DNA from: Pseudorhizobium tarimense
GTDB lineage: Bacteria; Pseudomonadota; Alphaproteobacteria; Rhizobiales; Rhizobiaceae
Reading direction: 5' to 3'
DNA length: 64,000 nucleotides
NCBI RefSeq assembly: GCF_022968135.1
Contig: NZ_JALJRA010000013.1
Coordinates: forward strand, 85,420-149,419
Shown: piece by piece, positions 1-8,292 of the stretch
Position numbering within the stretch: the first letter of the stretch is position 1
Layout of the letters: every line of letters begins with the position of its first letter
Position numbers and translations under genes: made by a program
The notes under the pieces: model-generated
Databases searched by the model: none
What the model was told of the DNA's origin: nothing
The model's input: only the letters and a program-made list of their open reading frames with translations

Positions 1-671
1 TGGGCGAAACCTGGCCGCTTTCGCTCCTCGGGATCGACTTCCTCGGCCGCTTCACGTCTTTCCGCCATGTCGGCGTCTTTCCGGAGCAGATCGTCCACTG
101 GCAATGGATGAAGCAGCAGGTCGAGGCCGCGGCACGGCCGGTCAAGGTTCTCAACCTTTTTGGCTATACCGGGGTGGCATCCCTTGTTGCTGCGGCCGCA
201 GGTGCGGAAGTGACCCATGTCGACGCGTCGAAGAAGGCGATCGGCTGGGCGCGAGAAAACCAGGCGCTGTCGCGCTTGGAGCGCGCGCCAATCCGCTGGA
301 TCTGCGAGGATGCCATGAAGTTCATCCAGCGCGAGGAACGCCGCGGCAACCGCTATGACATCATCCTGACTGACCCGCCCAAGTTCGGCCGCGGCCCCAA
401 TGGCGAAGTCTGGCACCTGTTCGAGCATCTTCCTTCAATGCTGGATATCTGCCGCGAACTTTTCTCGCCGAAGGCTCTCGGACTCGTCCTTACAGCCTAT
501 TCCATCCGGGCAAGCTTCTACTCCATCCACGAGCTGATGCGCGAGACCATGCGCGGCGCAGGCGGCGTGGTCGAATCGGGTGAGCTCGTCATCCGCGAGA
601 GCGGCCTGGAAGGCAAGGACCGCGGTAGGGCTCTTTCGACTTCTCTTTTCAGCCGCTGGATTCCGCAATGA
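1..671 (+). CDS. Class I SAM-dependent rRNA methyltransferase (3' part)
   Basis: The reading frame is open from the first bases of the window, so the start lies upstream and only about the last 222 residues are present. They hold a Rossmann-type SAM site (VLNLFGYTGVAS) followed by the catalytic-region motif LTDPPKFGRG, the pattern of RlmI/RlmK-like methyltransferases that act on 23S rRNA. The family is usually near 300-400 residues, so roughly the N-terminal third is missing here because of the window edge, not because of a mutation. The stop codon overlaps the start of the next gene (ATGA, 668-671), so the two are probably translationally coupled and lie in one operon with lspA. The exact target nucleotide cannot be told from sequence. 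Confidence 0.85.
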   Translation, partial: GETWPLSLLGIDFLGRFTSFRHVGVFPEQIVHWQWMKQQVEAAARPVKVLNLFGYTGVASLVAAAAGAEVTHVDASKKAIGWARENQALSRLERAPIRWICEDAMKFIQREERRGNRYDIILTDPPKFGRGPNGEVWHLFEHLPSMLDICRELFSPKALGLVLTAYSIRASFYSIHELMRETMRGAGGVVESGELVIRESGLEGKDRGRALSTSLFSRWIPQ

Positions 672-1528
672 CAGATCAAATGCGACAGGGCGGACCGCGC
701 CGGGTAGGGCAGGTGAAGGAAGTCACCAGCCTTTCCAACCCGATCGTCAAGGAGATCAAGGCTCTCACGAGCAAGAAGGACCGCGAGCAGACCGGCACCT
801 TCATGGCTGAAGGGCTGAAGCTCGTGATCGATGCGCTGGAGCTTGGCTGGATCATCCGCACCCTGGTCTATGCCAAGGCTGCCAAGGGCAAGCCGCTTGT
901 CGAGCAGGTGGCGACGAAGACGGTCGCCAAGGGCGGGCTGGTGCTGGAGGTGAGCGAAAAGGTGCTTTCTTCGATCACGCGCCGGGACAACCCGCAAATG
1001 GTCGTCGGCATCTTCGAACAGCGCTGGGCCTCGCTGGATGCGCTCCAGCCGGAGAAGGGCAAGACCTACGTTGCGCTCGATCGGGTGCGCGATCCCGGCA
1101 ATCTCGGAACGATCATCCGGACGGCAGACGCGGCCGGTGCCGCAGGCGTCCTCCTACTCGGCGATTGCACCGATCCGTTCTCGCTCGAAACGGTCCGTGC
1201 CACGATGGGCTCGGTCTTCGCGATCCCGCTGGTGAAGACCGATCCGGAGGAGTTTCTTGCCTGGCGGAAGCGGGCAGGCGTCGAGGTGGTTGCGACTCAT
1301 CTCGAAGGGTCTGTCGACTACCGAACGGTAGATTACACGAAGAAGCCGATCGCGCTCTTGATGGGCAACGAACAGTCGGGCCTCCCCAATGCGCTGGCAA
1401 AGGCGGCAGACCGGCTGGTCCGGATCCCGCAGCAGGGCAGGGCGGACAGCCTTAATCTGGCCGTCGCAACCGCCGTTATGCTGTTCGAGGCGCGCCGCCA
1501 CCTCCTGGCACTGGAGGGCAATCAATGA
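668..1528 (+). CDS. TrmH/SpoU-family RNA 2'-O-methyltransferase
   Basis: A 286-residue SPOUT (trefoil-knot) methyltransferase. An N-terminal substrate-binding region (about 1-125) precedes the SpoU domain. Its three motifs are visible: N145-L-G-T-I-I-R151 (motif 1 with the catalytic Arg), G233-NEQSGL (motif 2) and S261-LNLAVAT (motif 3). Such enzymes methylate a ribose 2'-OH in rRNA or tRNA using SAM; the RlmB-like 23S rRNA role is most likely, but the target is inferred. The start overlaps the upstream methyltransferase stop, and its own stop overlaps lspA (ATGA, 1525-1528), giving a tight three-gene operon. No unusual feature in the sequence. Confidence 0.9.
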   Translation: MTDQMRQGGPRRVGQVKEVTSLSNPIVKEIKALTSKKDREQTGTFMAEGLKLVIDALELGWIIRTLVYAKAAKGKPLVEQVATKTVAKGGLVLEVSEKVLSSITRRDNPQMVVGIFEQRWASLDALQPEKGKTYVALDRVRDPGNLGTIIRTADAAGAAGVLLLGDCTDPFSLETVRATMGSVFAIPLVKTDPEEFLAWRKRAGVEVVATHLEGSVDYRTVDYTKKPIALLMGNEQSGLPNALAKAADRLVRIPQQGRADSLNLAVATAVMLFEARRHLLALEGNQ

Positions 1529-2031
1529 ATTCGCCAAATCCTGCTCTTTCGAGACCGGCCGTCGCCGCGCTCATCATCGTTGTCGCGGTCATCCTCGATC
1601 AGGCGATCAAGTTCGCTGTCGAAGCCTATCTTCCTTTGCAGGAGGCGGTGCCGCTGCTTCCGGTCCTCGCACTCTATCGAACCTACAATCTCGGCGTCGC
1701 CTTTTCCCTGTTGTCAGGCATGGAGCGGGAATTCATCATCGGCATGCGGATCGTCATCGTCGGCTTCGTCATCTGGCTCTGGCGGCGCACGCCACCCGAT
1801 CGCTCCCTTACCCATCTCGGTTTCGCTCTGATCATCGCCGGTGCCATTGGAAACCTGATCGATGGCTTTCTCTACTGTCACGTCGTCGACTACATTCTGT
1901 TCCACGCCGCCACCTGGTCCTTCGCCGTCTTCAACCTCGCGGACAGCTTCATCTCGATTGGCGCAGCCCTGGTGATTCTTGACGAGATCTTCGGCGGCGA
2001 GAACAAGCGCCCCGCAGATTCGTCGGAATAA
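1525..2031 (+). CDS. lspA: Lipoprotein signal peptidase (signal peptidase II)
   Basis: 168-residue inner-membrane aspartyl peptidase that removes the signal peptide from diacylated prolipoproteins. There are four hydrophobic helices (about 12-30, 68-87, 97-114, 131-153). The two catalytic aspartates fit D122 (in HVVDYI) and D140 (in FNLADSF), with the GNLIDG motif at 109-114. Length matches the family. It overlaps the upstream methyltransferase by four bases and is followed by a strong hairpin terminator, so it is the last gene of its operon. Lnt, the next enzyme to modify lipoproteins, is also in this window, at 22724. Confidence 0.95.
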   Translation: MNSPNPALSRPAVAALIIVVAVILDQAIKFAVEAYLPLQEAVPLLPVLALYRTYNLGVAFSLLSGMEREFIIGMRIVIVGFVIWLWRRTPPDRSLTHLGFALIIAGAIGNLIDGFLYCHVVDYILFHAATWSFAVFNLADSFISIGAALVILDEIFGGENKRPADSSE

Positions 2032-2072
2032 CCGTTCTCAAGATTTCAAACGGACGATTCAACGCCTGCCAA

Positions 2073-2099
2073 ACAACGCCCTCAGGCGTTGTCATTTTT
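2073..2099 (+). terminator. Rho-independent terminator after lspA
   Basis: Perfect 8-bp stem ACAACGCC / GGCGTTGT with a 4-base loop (CTCA), followed within two bases by five T. It ends the methyltransferase-lspA operon. A second copy of the left arm (CAACGCC, 2060-2066) could pair with the same right arm. Because the hairpin covers the TTG at 2089, that codon is an unlikely start for the following gene. Confidence 0.75.
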
Positions 2100-2151
2100 C
2101 TGTCGTCGGATAATGATTATTGGCGGTGACTTGAACGGCGGGCAAATCACC

Positions 2152-3021
2152 ATGGCTCTTGAATTCCTGAAGCAAGACGTGAGCGCAGTACCTAATCAGC
2201 AGCTGCTGGTGGACCAATCCGTCGACCTGTTTGGCCGCATCGGAAGCCTTGAGACCCGCCTTGCGCGTACGCCGCGCGAGATCGATGCCGCTCAGGCTGT
2301 ACGCTACCGCGTCTTCGTCGAAGAGATGAAGGCGCAGCTGCCGCCAGACGCGATGCGCCAGCGCCGCGACGTCGACGCCTATGACGCCTTCTGCGACCAT
2401 CTTCTGGTGGTCGACCGGGCGATAGAGGGCGACATCGAAGATCAGATCGTGGGTACCTACCGTCTGCTCCGGCAGCAGGTGGCGATAGCGCATGGCGGCT
2501 TCTATTCGGCATCCGAATTCGACATCGCGCCGCTGCTCGCCCGTCATCCGGAAAAGCAGTTCATGGAGCTCGGTCGCTCTTGCGTTCTGCCCGCGTACCG
2601 CACCAAGCGCACCGTGGAACTGCTTTGGCAGGGCAACTGGGCCTATGCTCTCAAGCACGGCATGTCGGCCATGTTCGGCTGCGCGTCCTTTCCTGGCATT
2701 CGTCCGGAAGAGCATGCGCTGGCGCTTTCCTTCCTTCACCACAACGCGCGCGTCAAAGGCGAGTGGATGGCGTCAGCGCGTTCCGAGCTCTACCGCGAGA
2801 TGGACCTGATGCCGCTCGAGGCGATCAATGCGCGCAAGGCGCTGGCCGCCATGCCGCCGCTGGTGAAGGGCTACCTTCGCCTCGGCGCCATGATCGGCGA
2901 TGGTGCGGTTGTGGATCAGGCCTTCAACACTACCGATGTGCTGGTGGTGCTGCCGATCTCGTCGATCTCTGACCGCTACATCAATTACTACGGCGCCGAC
3001 GCCGGCCGCTTCGCAAGCTAG
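2152..3021 (+). CDS. olsB: Ornithine-acyl-ACP N-acyltransferase (lyso-ornithine lipid synthase)
   Basis: A 289-residue GNAT-fold acyltransferase of the OlsB type. OlsB transfers a 3-hydroxyacyl chain from AcpP to the alpha-amino group of ornithine, the first step of the phosphate-free membrane lipid ornithine lipid. The conserved start of the domain is RLARTPREIDAAQAVRYRVF, followed by the family block FMELGRSCVLPAYRTKRT. I chose ATG 2152; ATG 2113 in the same frame gives 302 residues and cannot be excluded (both have weak ribosome sites), while the TTG at 2089 lies inside a terminator. It is convergent with tme. The partner olsA lies at 17570 in this window. Confidence 0.85.
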   Translation: MALEFLKQDVSAVPNQQLLVDQSVDLFGRIGSLETRLARTPREIDAAQAVRYRVFVEEMKAQLPPDAMRQRRDVDAYDAFCDHLLVVDRAIEGDIEDQIVGTYRLLRQQVAIAHGGFYSASEFDIAPLLARHPEKQFMELGRSCVLPAYRTKRTVELLWQGNWAYALKHGMSAMFGCASFPGIRPEEHALALSFLHHNARVKGEWMASARSELYREMDLMPLEAINARKALAAMPPLVKGYLRLGAMIGDGAVVDQAFNTTDVLVVLPISSISDRYINYYGADAGRFAS

Positions 3022-3049
3022 GCAGAGCTGGCGCCGAAGCGCGCCGGGA

Positions 3050-5329
3050 TCAGCTCCCGGCGTTAGAGGCGGCAATCGCTGCCATGTTGACGATGTCGCT
3101 GTCTTTCGCCCCCATCGAGGTGATCTGCACGGACTTGTCGAGGCCGACCAGCAGCGGGCCGATCACGGTCGCCGCGCCAAGCTCCTGAAGCATCCGCGTC
3201 GAGATCGATGCCGAGTGGATCGCCGGCATGATCAGGACGTTCGCCGTGCCGGACAGCCGGCAGAACGGGTACTGCTCCATCCGCTGCGGGTTGAGCGCCA
3301 CATCGGCTGCCATCTCGCCGTCGTACTCGAAATCCACGCGGCGCTTGTCGAGGATCTTCACGGCCTCCCGCACCCGCTCCGAGCGTTCCCCTGTGGGTTG
3401 GCCGAAGGTGGAATAGGCTAACATCGCCACGCGCGGTTCGTATCCCATTCGGCGCGCCACGCGGGCGGCCTCCACCGCGATATCAGCAAGCTCTTCCGCC
3501 GTCGGCATGTCATGCACCGCAGTGTCTGCCACGAATACGGTGCGGCCACGCGAGAGCGCCAGCGAGATGCCGATGACCTTGTGTCCCGGTTTGGTGTCGA
3601 TGCAGCGACGAACATCCTGCAGGGCGGTCGCGTAGTTACGCGTCGTGCCGGTGACCATCGCATCCGCGTCGCCGACCGCGACCATTGTTGCTGCAAAGTG
3701 ATTGCGGTCGTTGTGGATCAGGCGCTGCACATCGCGCAGCAGGTAACCCTGGCGCTGCAGGCGTGCATAGAGATGGTCGATATAGGCCTCGACGCGAGTG
3801 GAAATGCGCGCATTGACGATCTCGATGCCCGGGCGGTCGAGATCGATGCCGGCCTTCTCTGCCGTTGCCATGATGACGTCGTCGCGCCCGAGCAGGATTG
3901 CCGTGCCGAGCCCATGATGCGCAAAGGAGACCGCGGCGCGCATGACCTGTTCTTCCTCCGCCTCGGCGAACACGACCCGCTTCGGGAACCGACGCACCCG
4001 CTCGTAGATACCTTGAGTCGTTGCAGCCATCGGATCGCGCCGAGCGGAGAGCTCGCGCCCGTAGGCGGCGAGGTCCATAATGTCGCGCTGTGCGACGCCG
4101 CTCTCCATCGCCGCTTCTGCAACCGCCACCGGGATCGCCGAGATTAGCCGCGGATCGAAGGGGACAGGGATTATATATTGTGATCCGAAACGTGGACGGT
4201 TTCCCTGATAGGCGGCAGCCACGTCGTCCGGCACATCCTCTCGCGCCAGGTTGGCGAGCGCATGGACGGCAGCGATCTTCATCTCGTCGTTGATCTGTGT
4301 CGCCCGCACGTCGAGGGCGCCGCGGAAGATATAGGGGAAGCCGAGGACGTTGTTCACCTGGTTCGGGTAGTCGGACCGGCCTGTGGCCATAATCGCGTCG
4401 TCACGGATCCGCGCCACCTCTTCCGGCGTGATTTCCGGATCGGGGTTGGCCATGGCGAAGATGATCGGCTTCTCCGCCATCGAGCGGATCATCTCTTCCG
4501 AGAAAGCGCCTTTCTGCGACAGGCCGAACACGACGTCGGCGCCTGCCATCGCCTCTTCCAGCGTCCGCTTGTCGGTCTTCGCCGCATGCGCGGACTTCCA
4601 CTGGTTCATGCCCTCCGAGCGGCCCTGGTAGATGACCCCCTTGGTATCGCAGAGAATGATGTTGTCGGGGTTGAAGCCCATCGCCTTGATGAGCTCCATG
4701 CAGGCGATCGCCGCTGCTCCGGCGCCGTTGCAGACGAGCTTCGTCGTCTTGAGATCCCGGCCGGTGAGTTCCAGCGCGTTGATGAGCCCGGCGGCCGCGA
4801 TGATCGCCGTGCCATGCTGGTCGTCATGAAACACCGGAATGTCCATCAGCTCGCGCAGGCGGCTCTCGATGATGAAGCATTCGGGAGCCTTGATGTCTTC
4901 CAGGTTGATGCCGCCGAAGGAGGGGCCGAGGAAGCGAACACAGTTGACGAACTCGTCGACGTTCTCGGTGTCCACCTCGAGATCGATCGAGTCGACATCG
5001 GCAAACCGCTTGAAGAGGACGGATTTTCCTTCCATCACCGGCTTGGAAGCAAGCGCGCCGAGATTGCCGAGGCCCAGGATGGCCGTCCCGTTGGAGATCA
5101 CGGCCACCATGTTGCCGCGCGTGGTGTAGTCGTAGGCCGATGCCGGGTCAGCGGCGATTGCCTTGACCGGTACGGCGACCCCCGGCGAATAAGCGAGCGA
5201 CAGATCGCGCTGCGTCGCCATGGGCTTCGTCGGGTTGATTTCAAGCTTCCCCGGACGTCCCTGGGCGTGAAAGGCAAGCGCTTCCTGTTCGGTCACGGAA
5301 GCACGCGTGCGGGCGGCCTTATCGTTCAT
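3050..5329 (-). CDS. tme: NADP-type malic enzyme with C-terminal phosphotransacetylase-like domain
   Basis: 759 residues, the length of the bipartite malic enzymes of rhizobia. Residues about 1-430 are malic enzyme: the N-terminal catalytic domain (SLAYSPGVAVPVKA, VFHDDQHGTAI) and the NAD(P)-binding domain (VCNGAGAAAIACMEL). Residues about 430-759 form a phosphate acetyltransferase-like domain, which in this family is thought to be regulatory or structural, not catalytic. It converts malate to pyruvate and CO2. Assignment to the NADP form (Tme) and not the NAD form (Dme) rests on the neighbouring order olsB-tme-mutS-glnD, as known in Sinorhizobium meliloti. The ribosome site GGAGGAG precedes the ATG. 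Divergent from mutS. Confidence 0.9.
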   Translation of the reverse strand: MNDKAARTRASVTEQEALAFHAQGRPGKLEINPTKPMATQRDLSLAYSPGVAVPVKAIAADPASAYDYTTRGNMVAVISNGTAILGLGNLGALASKPVMEGKSVLFKRFADVDSIDLEVDTENVDEFVNCVRFLGPSFGGINLEDIKAPECFIIESRLRELMDIPVFHDDQHGTAIIAAAGLINALELTGRDLKTTKLVCNGAGAAAIACMELIKAMGFNPDNIILCDTKGVIYQGRSEGMNQWKSAHAAKTDKRTLEEAMAGADVVFGLSQKGAFSEEMIRSMAEKPIIFAMANPDPEITPEEVARIRDDAIMATGRSDYPNQVNNVLGFPYIFRGALDVRATQINDEMKIAAVHALANLAREDVPDDVAAAYQGNRPRFGSQYIIPVPFDPRLISAIPVAVAEAAMESGVAQRDIMDLAAYGRELSARRDPMAATTQGIYERVRRFPKRVVFAEAEEEQVMRAAVSFAHHGLGTAILLGRDDVIMATAEKAGIDLDRPGIEIVNARISTRVEAYIDHLYARLQRQGYLLRDVQRLIHNDRNHFAATMVAVGDADAMVTGTTRNYATALQDVRRCIDTKPGHKVIGISLALSRGRTVFVADTAVHDMPTAEELADIAVEAARVARRMGYEPRVAMLAYSTFGQPTGERSERVREAVKILDKRRVDFEYDGEMAADVALNPQRMEQYPFCRLSGTANVLIMPAIHSASISTRMLQELGAATVIGPLLVGLDKSVQITSMGAKDSDIVNMAAIAASNAGS

Positions 5330-5376
5330 GGGTGAAGCTCCTCCAGCTTTTTGTGGGCAGCCCTTGTCCCGGCCGC

Positions 5377-5404
5377 TCTATCGGTTGTCTTTTGCGGGTC
5401 ACAA
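5377..5404 (-). promoter_or_regulatory. Candidate sigma-70 promoter for tme
   Basis: On the minus strand TTGTGA (5404-5399) and GATAGA (5382-5377) are separated by 16 bases, about 48 bases upstream of the tme start. It overlaps the proposed mutS promoter. Based on consensus match only. Confidence 0.35.
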
Positions 5405-5412
5405 TCGATAGT
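5385..5412 (+). promoter_or_regulatory. Candidate sigma-70 promoter for mutS
   Basis: TTGTCT (5385-5390) and GATAGT (5407-5412) with a 16-base spacer would start transcription near 5419, a short distance before the mutS GTG. It shares bases with the divergent tme promoter, so the two polymerases could not bind together. Confidence 0.35.
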
Positions 5413-5447
5413 GTTGCCCATCCTCTTGCGCAACAGAAAACCGGCCC

Positions 5448-8180
5448 GTGACCCAACACCAACGCTTTGCCATAGATGCTCTGACCGCCGCCGAGCTCGT
5501 CTCGGAGGAGAGCCGTGCGACGGCAACGCCGATGATGGAACAGTATATCGAGATCAAGGCGAACAACCCGGGATCCCTGCTCTTCTATCGCATGGGGGAT
5601 TTCTACGAGCTCTTTTTCGAGGATGCGGTCGAGGCTGCCCGGGCGCTTGGTATCACGCTGACGAAGCGCGGCCAGCACATGGGACAGGACATCCCCATGT
5701 GTGGCGTCCCGATCCACGCCGCAGACGATTACCTGCAGAAACTAATTTCGCTCGGCTTCCGGGTGGCGGTCTGCGAGCAGGTGGAAGATCCGGCCGAGGC
5801 GAAGAGGCGCGGGTCGAAGTCGGTGGTAAAGCGCGACGTCGTGCGGCTGGTCACGCCGGGGACGCTGACCGAGGAGAAGCTGCTTTCTCCATCCGAGTCG
5901 AACTACCTGATGGCGCTAGCCCGCATCCGCGGCACGTCGGAGCCTCAACTGGCGCTTGCCTGGATCGATATCTCGACCGGTGTCTTTCGGCTGGCGGAAT
6001 CGGACCAGTCGCGGCTGCTGGCGGACATCCTGCGCATTGATCCGCGGGAACTGATCCTGCCGGACACGATGTTCCACGATCCGGAGCTGAAGCCGGTCTT
6101 CGACGTGCTGGGCAAGGTCGCGGTGCCGCAGCCGGGCGTGCTCTTCGACAGTGCGACGGCCGAGCGCCGTGTCACCCGCTATTTCGGCGTCGGCACCCTC
6201 GACGGCTTCGGCAGCTTTTCCCGCGCCGAACTCGCGGCGGCTGCCGCCGCGGTGGCTTATGTGGAGAAGACGCAGATTTCCGAGCGGCCGCCGCTCGGGA
6301 TCCCGGAGCGTGAAAGCGCAGCATCGACGCTCTTCATCGACCCAGCCACCCGCGGAAACCTGGAGCTTACGCGCACGCTGTCTGGGGAACGGGAAGGGAC
6401 GCTCTTGAAGGCGATCGATCGCACGGTCACCGGCGGTGGTGCTCGATTGATTGCAGAACGGCTGATGTCGCCTCTGACCAACCCTGCGCAGATCAATCGT
6501 CGTCTCGATTCCATCTCCTTCCTCCGTGAGGAGCCGTCGCTCTGCTCCGATCTGCGTGCCTCCTTGAAGCAGGTGCCGGACATGCCGCGCGCGCTGTCGC
6601 GACTGGCGCTGGACCGCGGCGGTCCGCGCGATCTTGGAGCCATCCTGCAGGGCCTGCGAGCCGCGCGGGATGTTGTCGCGTTTCTCGAAAGGGCGATGCT
6701 GCCAGAGGAACTCGGCGAAGCACTCACCGATCTTCAGGCCTTGCCCCAGGCGCTGGAACGACACCTGGGCGAGATGCTGGCGGACGAGCTGCCGCTGTTA
6801 AAGCGCGACGGCGGCTTTCTCCGCGACGGTGCCCATGAGGCACTCGATGAGGCGCGCGCGCTGCGCGATCAGTCGCGCCGGGTCATCGCCGGCCTCCAGC
6901 TGCAATATGCCGAGGAAACCGGCATCCGCTCGCTGAAGATCAAGCACAACAACGTTCTCGGCTATTTCATCGAAGTGACGGCCGGCAATGCGGGGCCAAT
7001 GACCGACAGCCCGGAGGCAAAGGCGCGTTTCATCCACCGCCAGACGATGGCCAATGCCATGCGCTTCACCACCACCGAGCTTGCCGATCTGGAAAGCCGG
7101 ATTGCCAATGCCGCCGACCGTGCGCTTTCGATAGAGCTTGCAGCCTTCGACCGGATGGTCGAGGGCGTGACCGCCGAAGCCGAGGCGATCAAGCGCGGCG
7201 CTAGAGCCATTGCCGCCGTCGATGTTGCCGCGGGTCTCGCCCTCCTTGCTGAGGAGTGGGGCTACAATCGTCCAGCCGTCGACGATTCCCGGATGTTCAC
7301 GATCGAGGGCGGTCGTCATCCTGTGGTCGAACAGGCACTGCGGCGCCATTCATCAGGCCCTTTCATCGCCAATGATTGCGACCTCTCCCCCCAGGGCAGT
7401 GAATTTGGAGCGCTCTGGCTGCTGACCGGCCCCAACATGGGTGGTAAGTCGACCTTCCTGCGCCAGAACGCGCTGATCGCGATCCTGGCACAAATGGGCT
7501 CCTTCGTCCCGGCGGCATCGGCCCATATCGGCGTTGTGGATCGTCTTTTTTCCCGCGTCGGTGCTTCCGACGACCTCGCCCGCGGCCGCTCCACCTTCAT
7601 GGTTGAGATGGTCGAGACGGCGGCAATCCTCAACCAGGCAACGGACCGCTCGCTGGTGATCCTGGACGAAATTGGTCGCGGGACGGCGACCTTCGACGGC
7701 CTTTCCATCGCTTGGGCAGCCGTCGAGCACCTGCACGAGGCGAACCGCTGCCGCGGGCTGTTCGCAACCCATTTCCACGAACTGACGGTGCTGTCGGAAA
7801 AGCTGAACCGGCTCTCCAACGCGACGATGCGGGTGAAGGAGTGGGACGGCGAAGTCATCTTCCTCCACGAGGTAGGCCCCGGCGCCGCCGATCGTTCATA
7901 CGGCATCCAGGTCGCGCGGCTCGCCGGCCTGCCGCCTTCTGTCGTCGCCCGCGCACGCGATGTCCTGACCAAGCTCGAGGACTCCGACCGCAAGAACCCG
8001 GCCAGCCAGCTGATCGACGACCTGCCGCTCTTTCAAGTGGCCGTCCTGCGCGAGGAGCAACGCAAGGCAGGTCCCTCGAAGATCGAAGAAGCGCTGAAAT
8101 CGATCAACCCCGACGACATGACCCCACGCGAAGCACTGGAAGCGCTTTACGCCTTGAAGAAGCAGCTTCCGGCGTCTTGA
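5448..8180 (+). CDS. mutS: DNA mismatch repair protein MutS
   Basis: 910-residue mismatch-recognition ATPase. The N-terminal mismatch-binding domain carries the Phe-X-Glu motif (F52-Y53-E54 in GDFYELF). The core and lever domains follow, then the ABC-type ATPase with Walker A GPNMGGKS (about 661-668), the signature region [14 protein letters not shown] and Walker [16 protein letters not shown]. Length is normal for rhizobial MutS. The GTG at 5448 is the only available start before the conserved N-terminus (next in-frame ATG is residue 29) and has no clear ribosome site, so the exact start is uncertain. Divergent from tme; glnD follows after 112 bases. Confidence 0.96.
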   Translation: MTQHQRFAIDALTAAELVSEESRATATPMMEQYIEIKANNPGSLLFYRMGDFYELFFEDAVEAARALGITLTKRGQHMGQDIPMCGVPIHAADDYLQKLISLGFRVAVCEQVEDPAEAKRRGSKSVVKRDVVRLVTPGTLTEEKLLSPSESNYLMALARIRGTSEPQLALAWIDISTGVFRLAESDQSRLLADILRIDPRELILPDTMFHDPELKPVFDVLGKVAVPQPGVLFDSATAERRVTRYFGVGTLDGFGSFSRAELAAAAAAVAYVEKTQISERPPLGIPERESAASTLFIDPATRGNLELTRTLSGEREGTLLKAIDRTVTGGGARLIAERLMSPLTNPAQINRRLDSISFLREEPSLCSDLRASLKQVPDMPRALSRLALDRGGPRDLGAILQGLRAARDVVAFLERAMLPEELGEALTDLQALPQALERHLGEMLADELPLLKRDGGFLRDGAHEALDEARALRDQSRRVIAGLQLQYAEETGIRSLKIKHNNVLGYFIEVTAGNAGPMTDSPEAKARFIHRQTMANAMRFTTTELADLESRIANAADRALSIELAAFDRMVEGVTAEAEAIKRGARAIAAVDVAAGLALLAEEWGYNRPAVDDSRMFTIEGGRHPVVEQALRRHSSGPFIANDCDLSPQGSEFGALWLLTGPNMGGKSTFLRQNALIAILAQMGSFVPAASAHIGVVDRLFSRVGASDDLARGRSTFMVEMVETAAILNQATDRSLVILDEIGRGTATFDGLSIAWAAVEHLHEANRCRGLFATHFHELTVLSEKLNRLSNATMRVKEWDGEVIFLHEVGPGAADRSYGIQVARLAGLPPSVVARARDVLTKLEDSDRKNPASQLIDDLPLFQVAVLREEQRKAGPSKIEEALKSINPDDMTPREALEALYALKKQLPAS

Positions 8181-8292
8181 TCAGCAGACCGGCGCACACG
8201 AAGTTTGAACGCTTCTGTCATCATAAAGACTGTGAAGCACAGAGCGGAGCAGATATAGGCTGCTTGCGACACGCTGGCAGCAGCAGGACGAC

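Noticed and set aside
4262..5335. 357-codon open frame on the plus strand
   Set aside because: Antisense to the N-terminal part of the malic enzyme; no motif.
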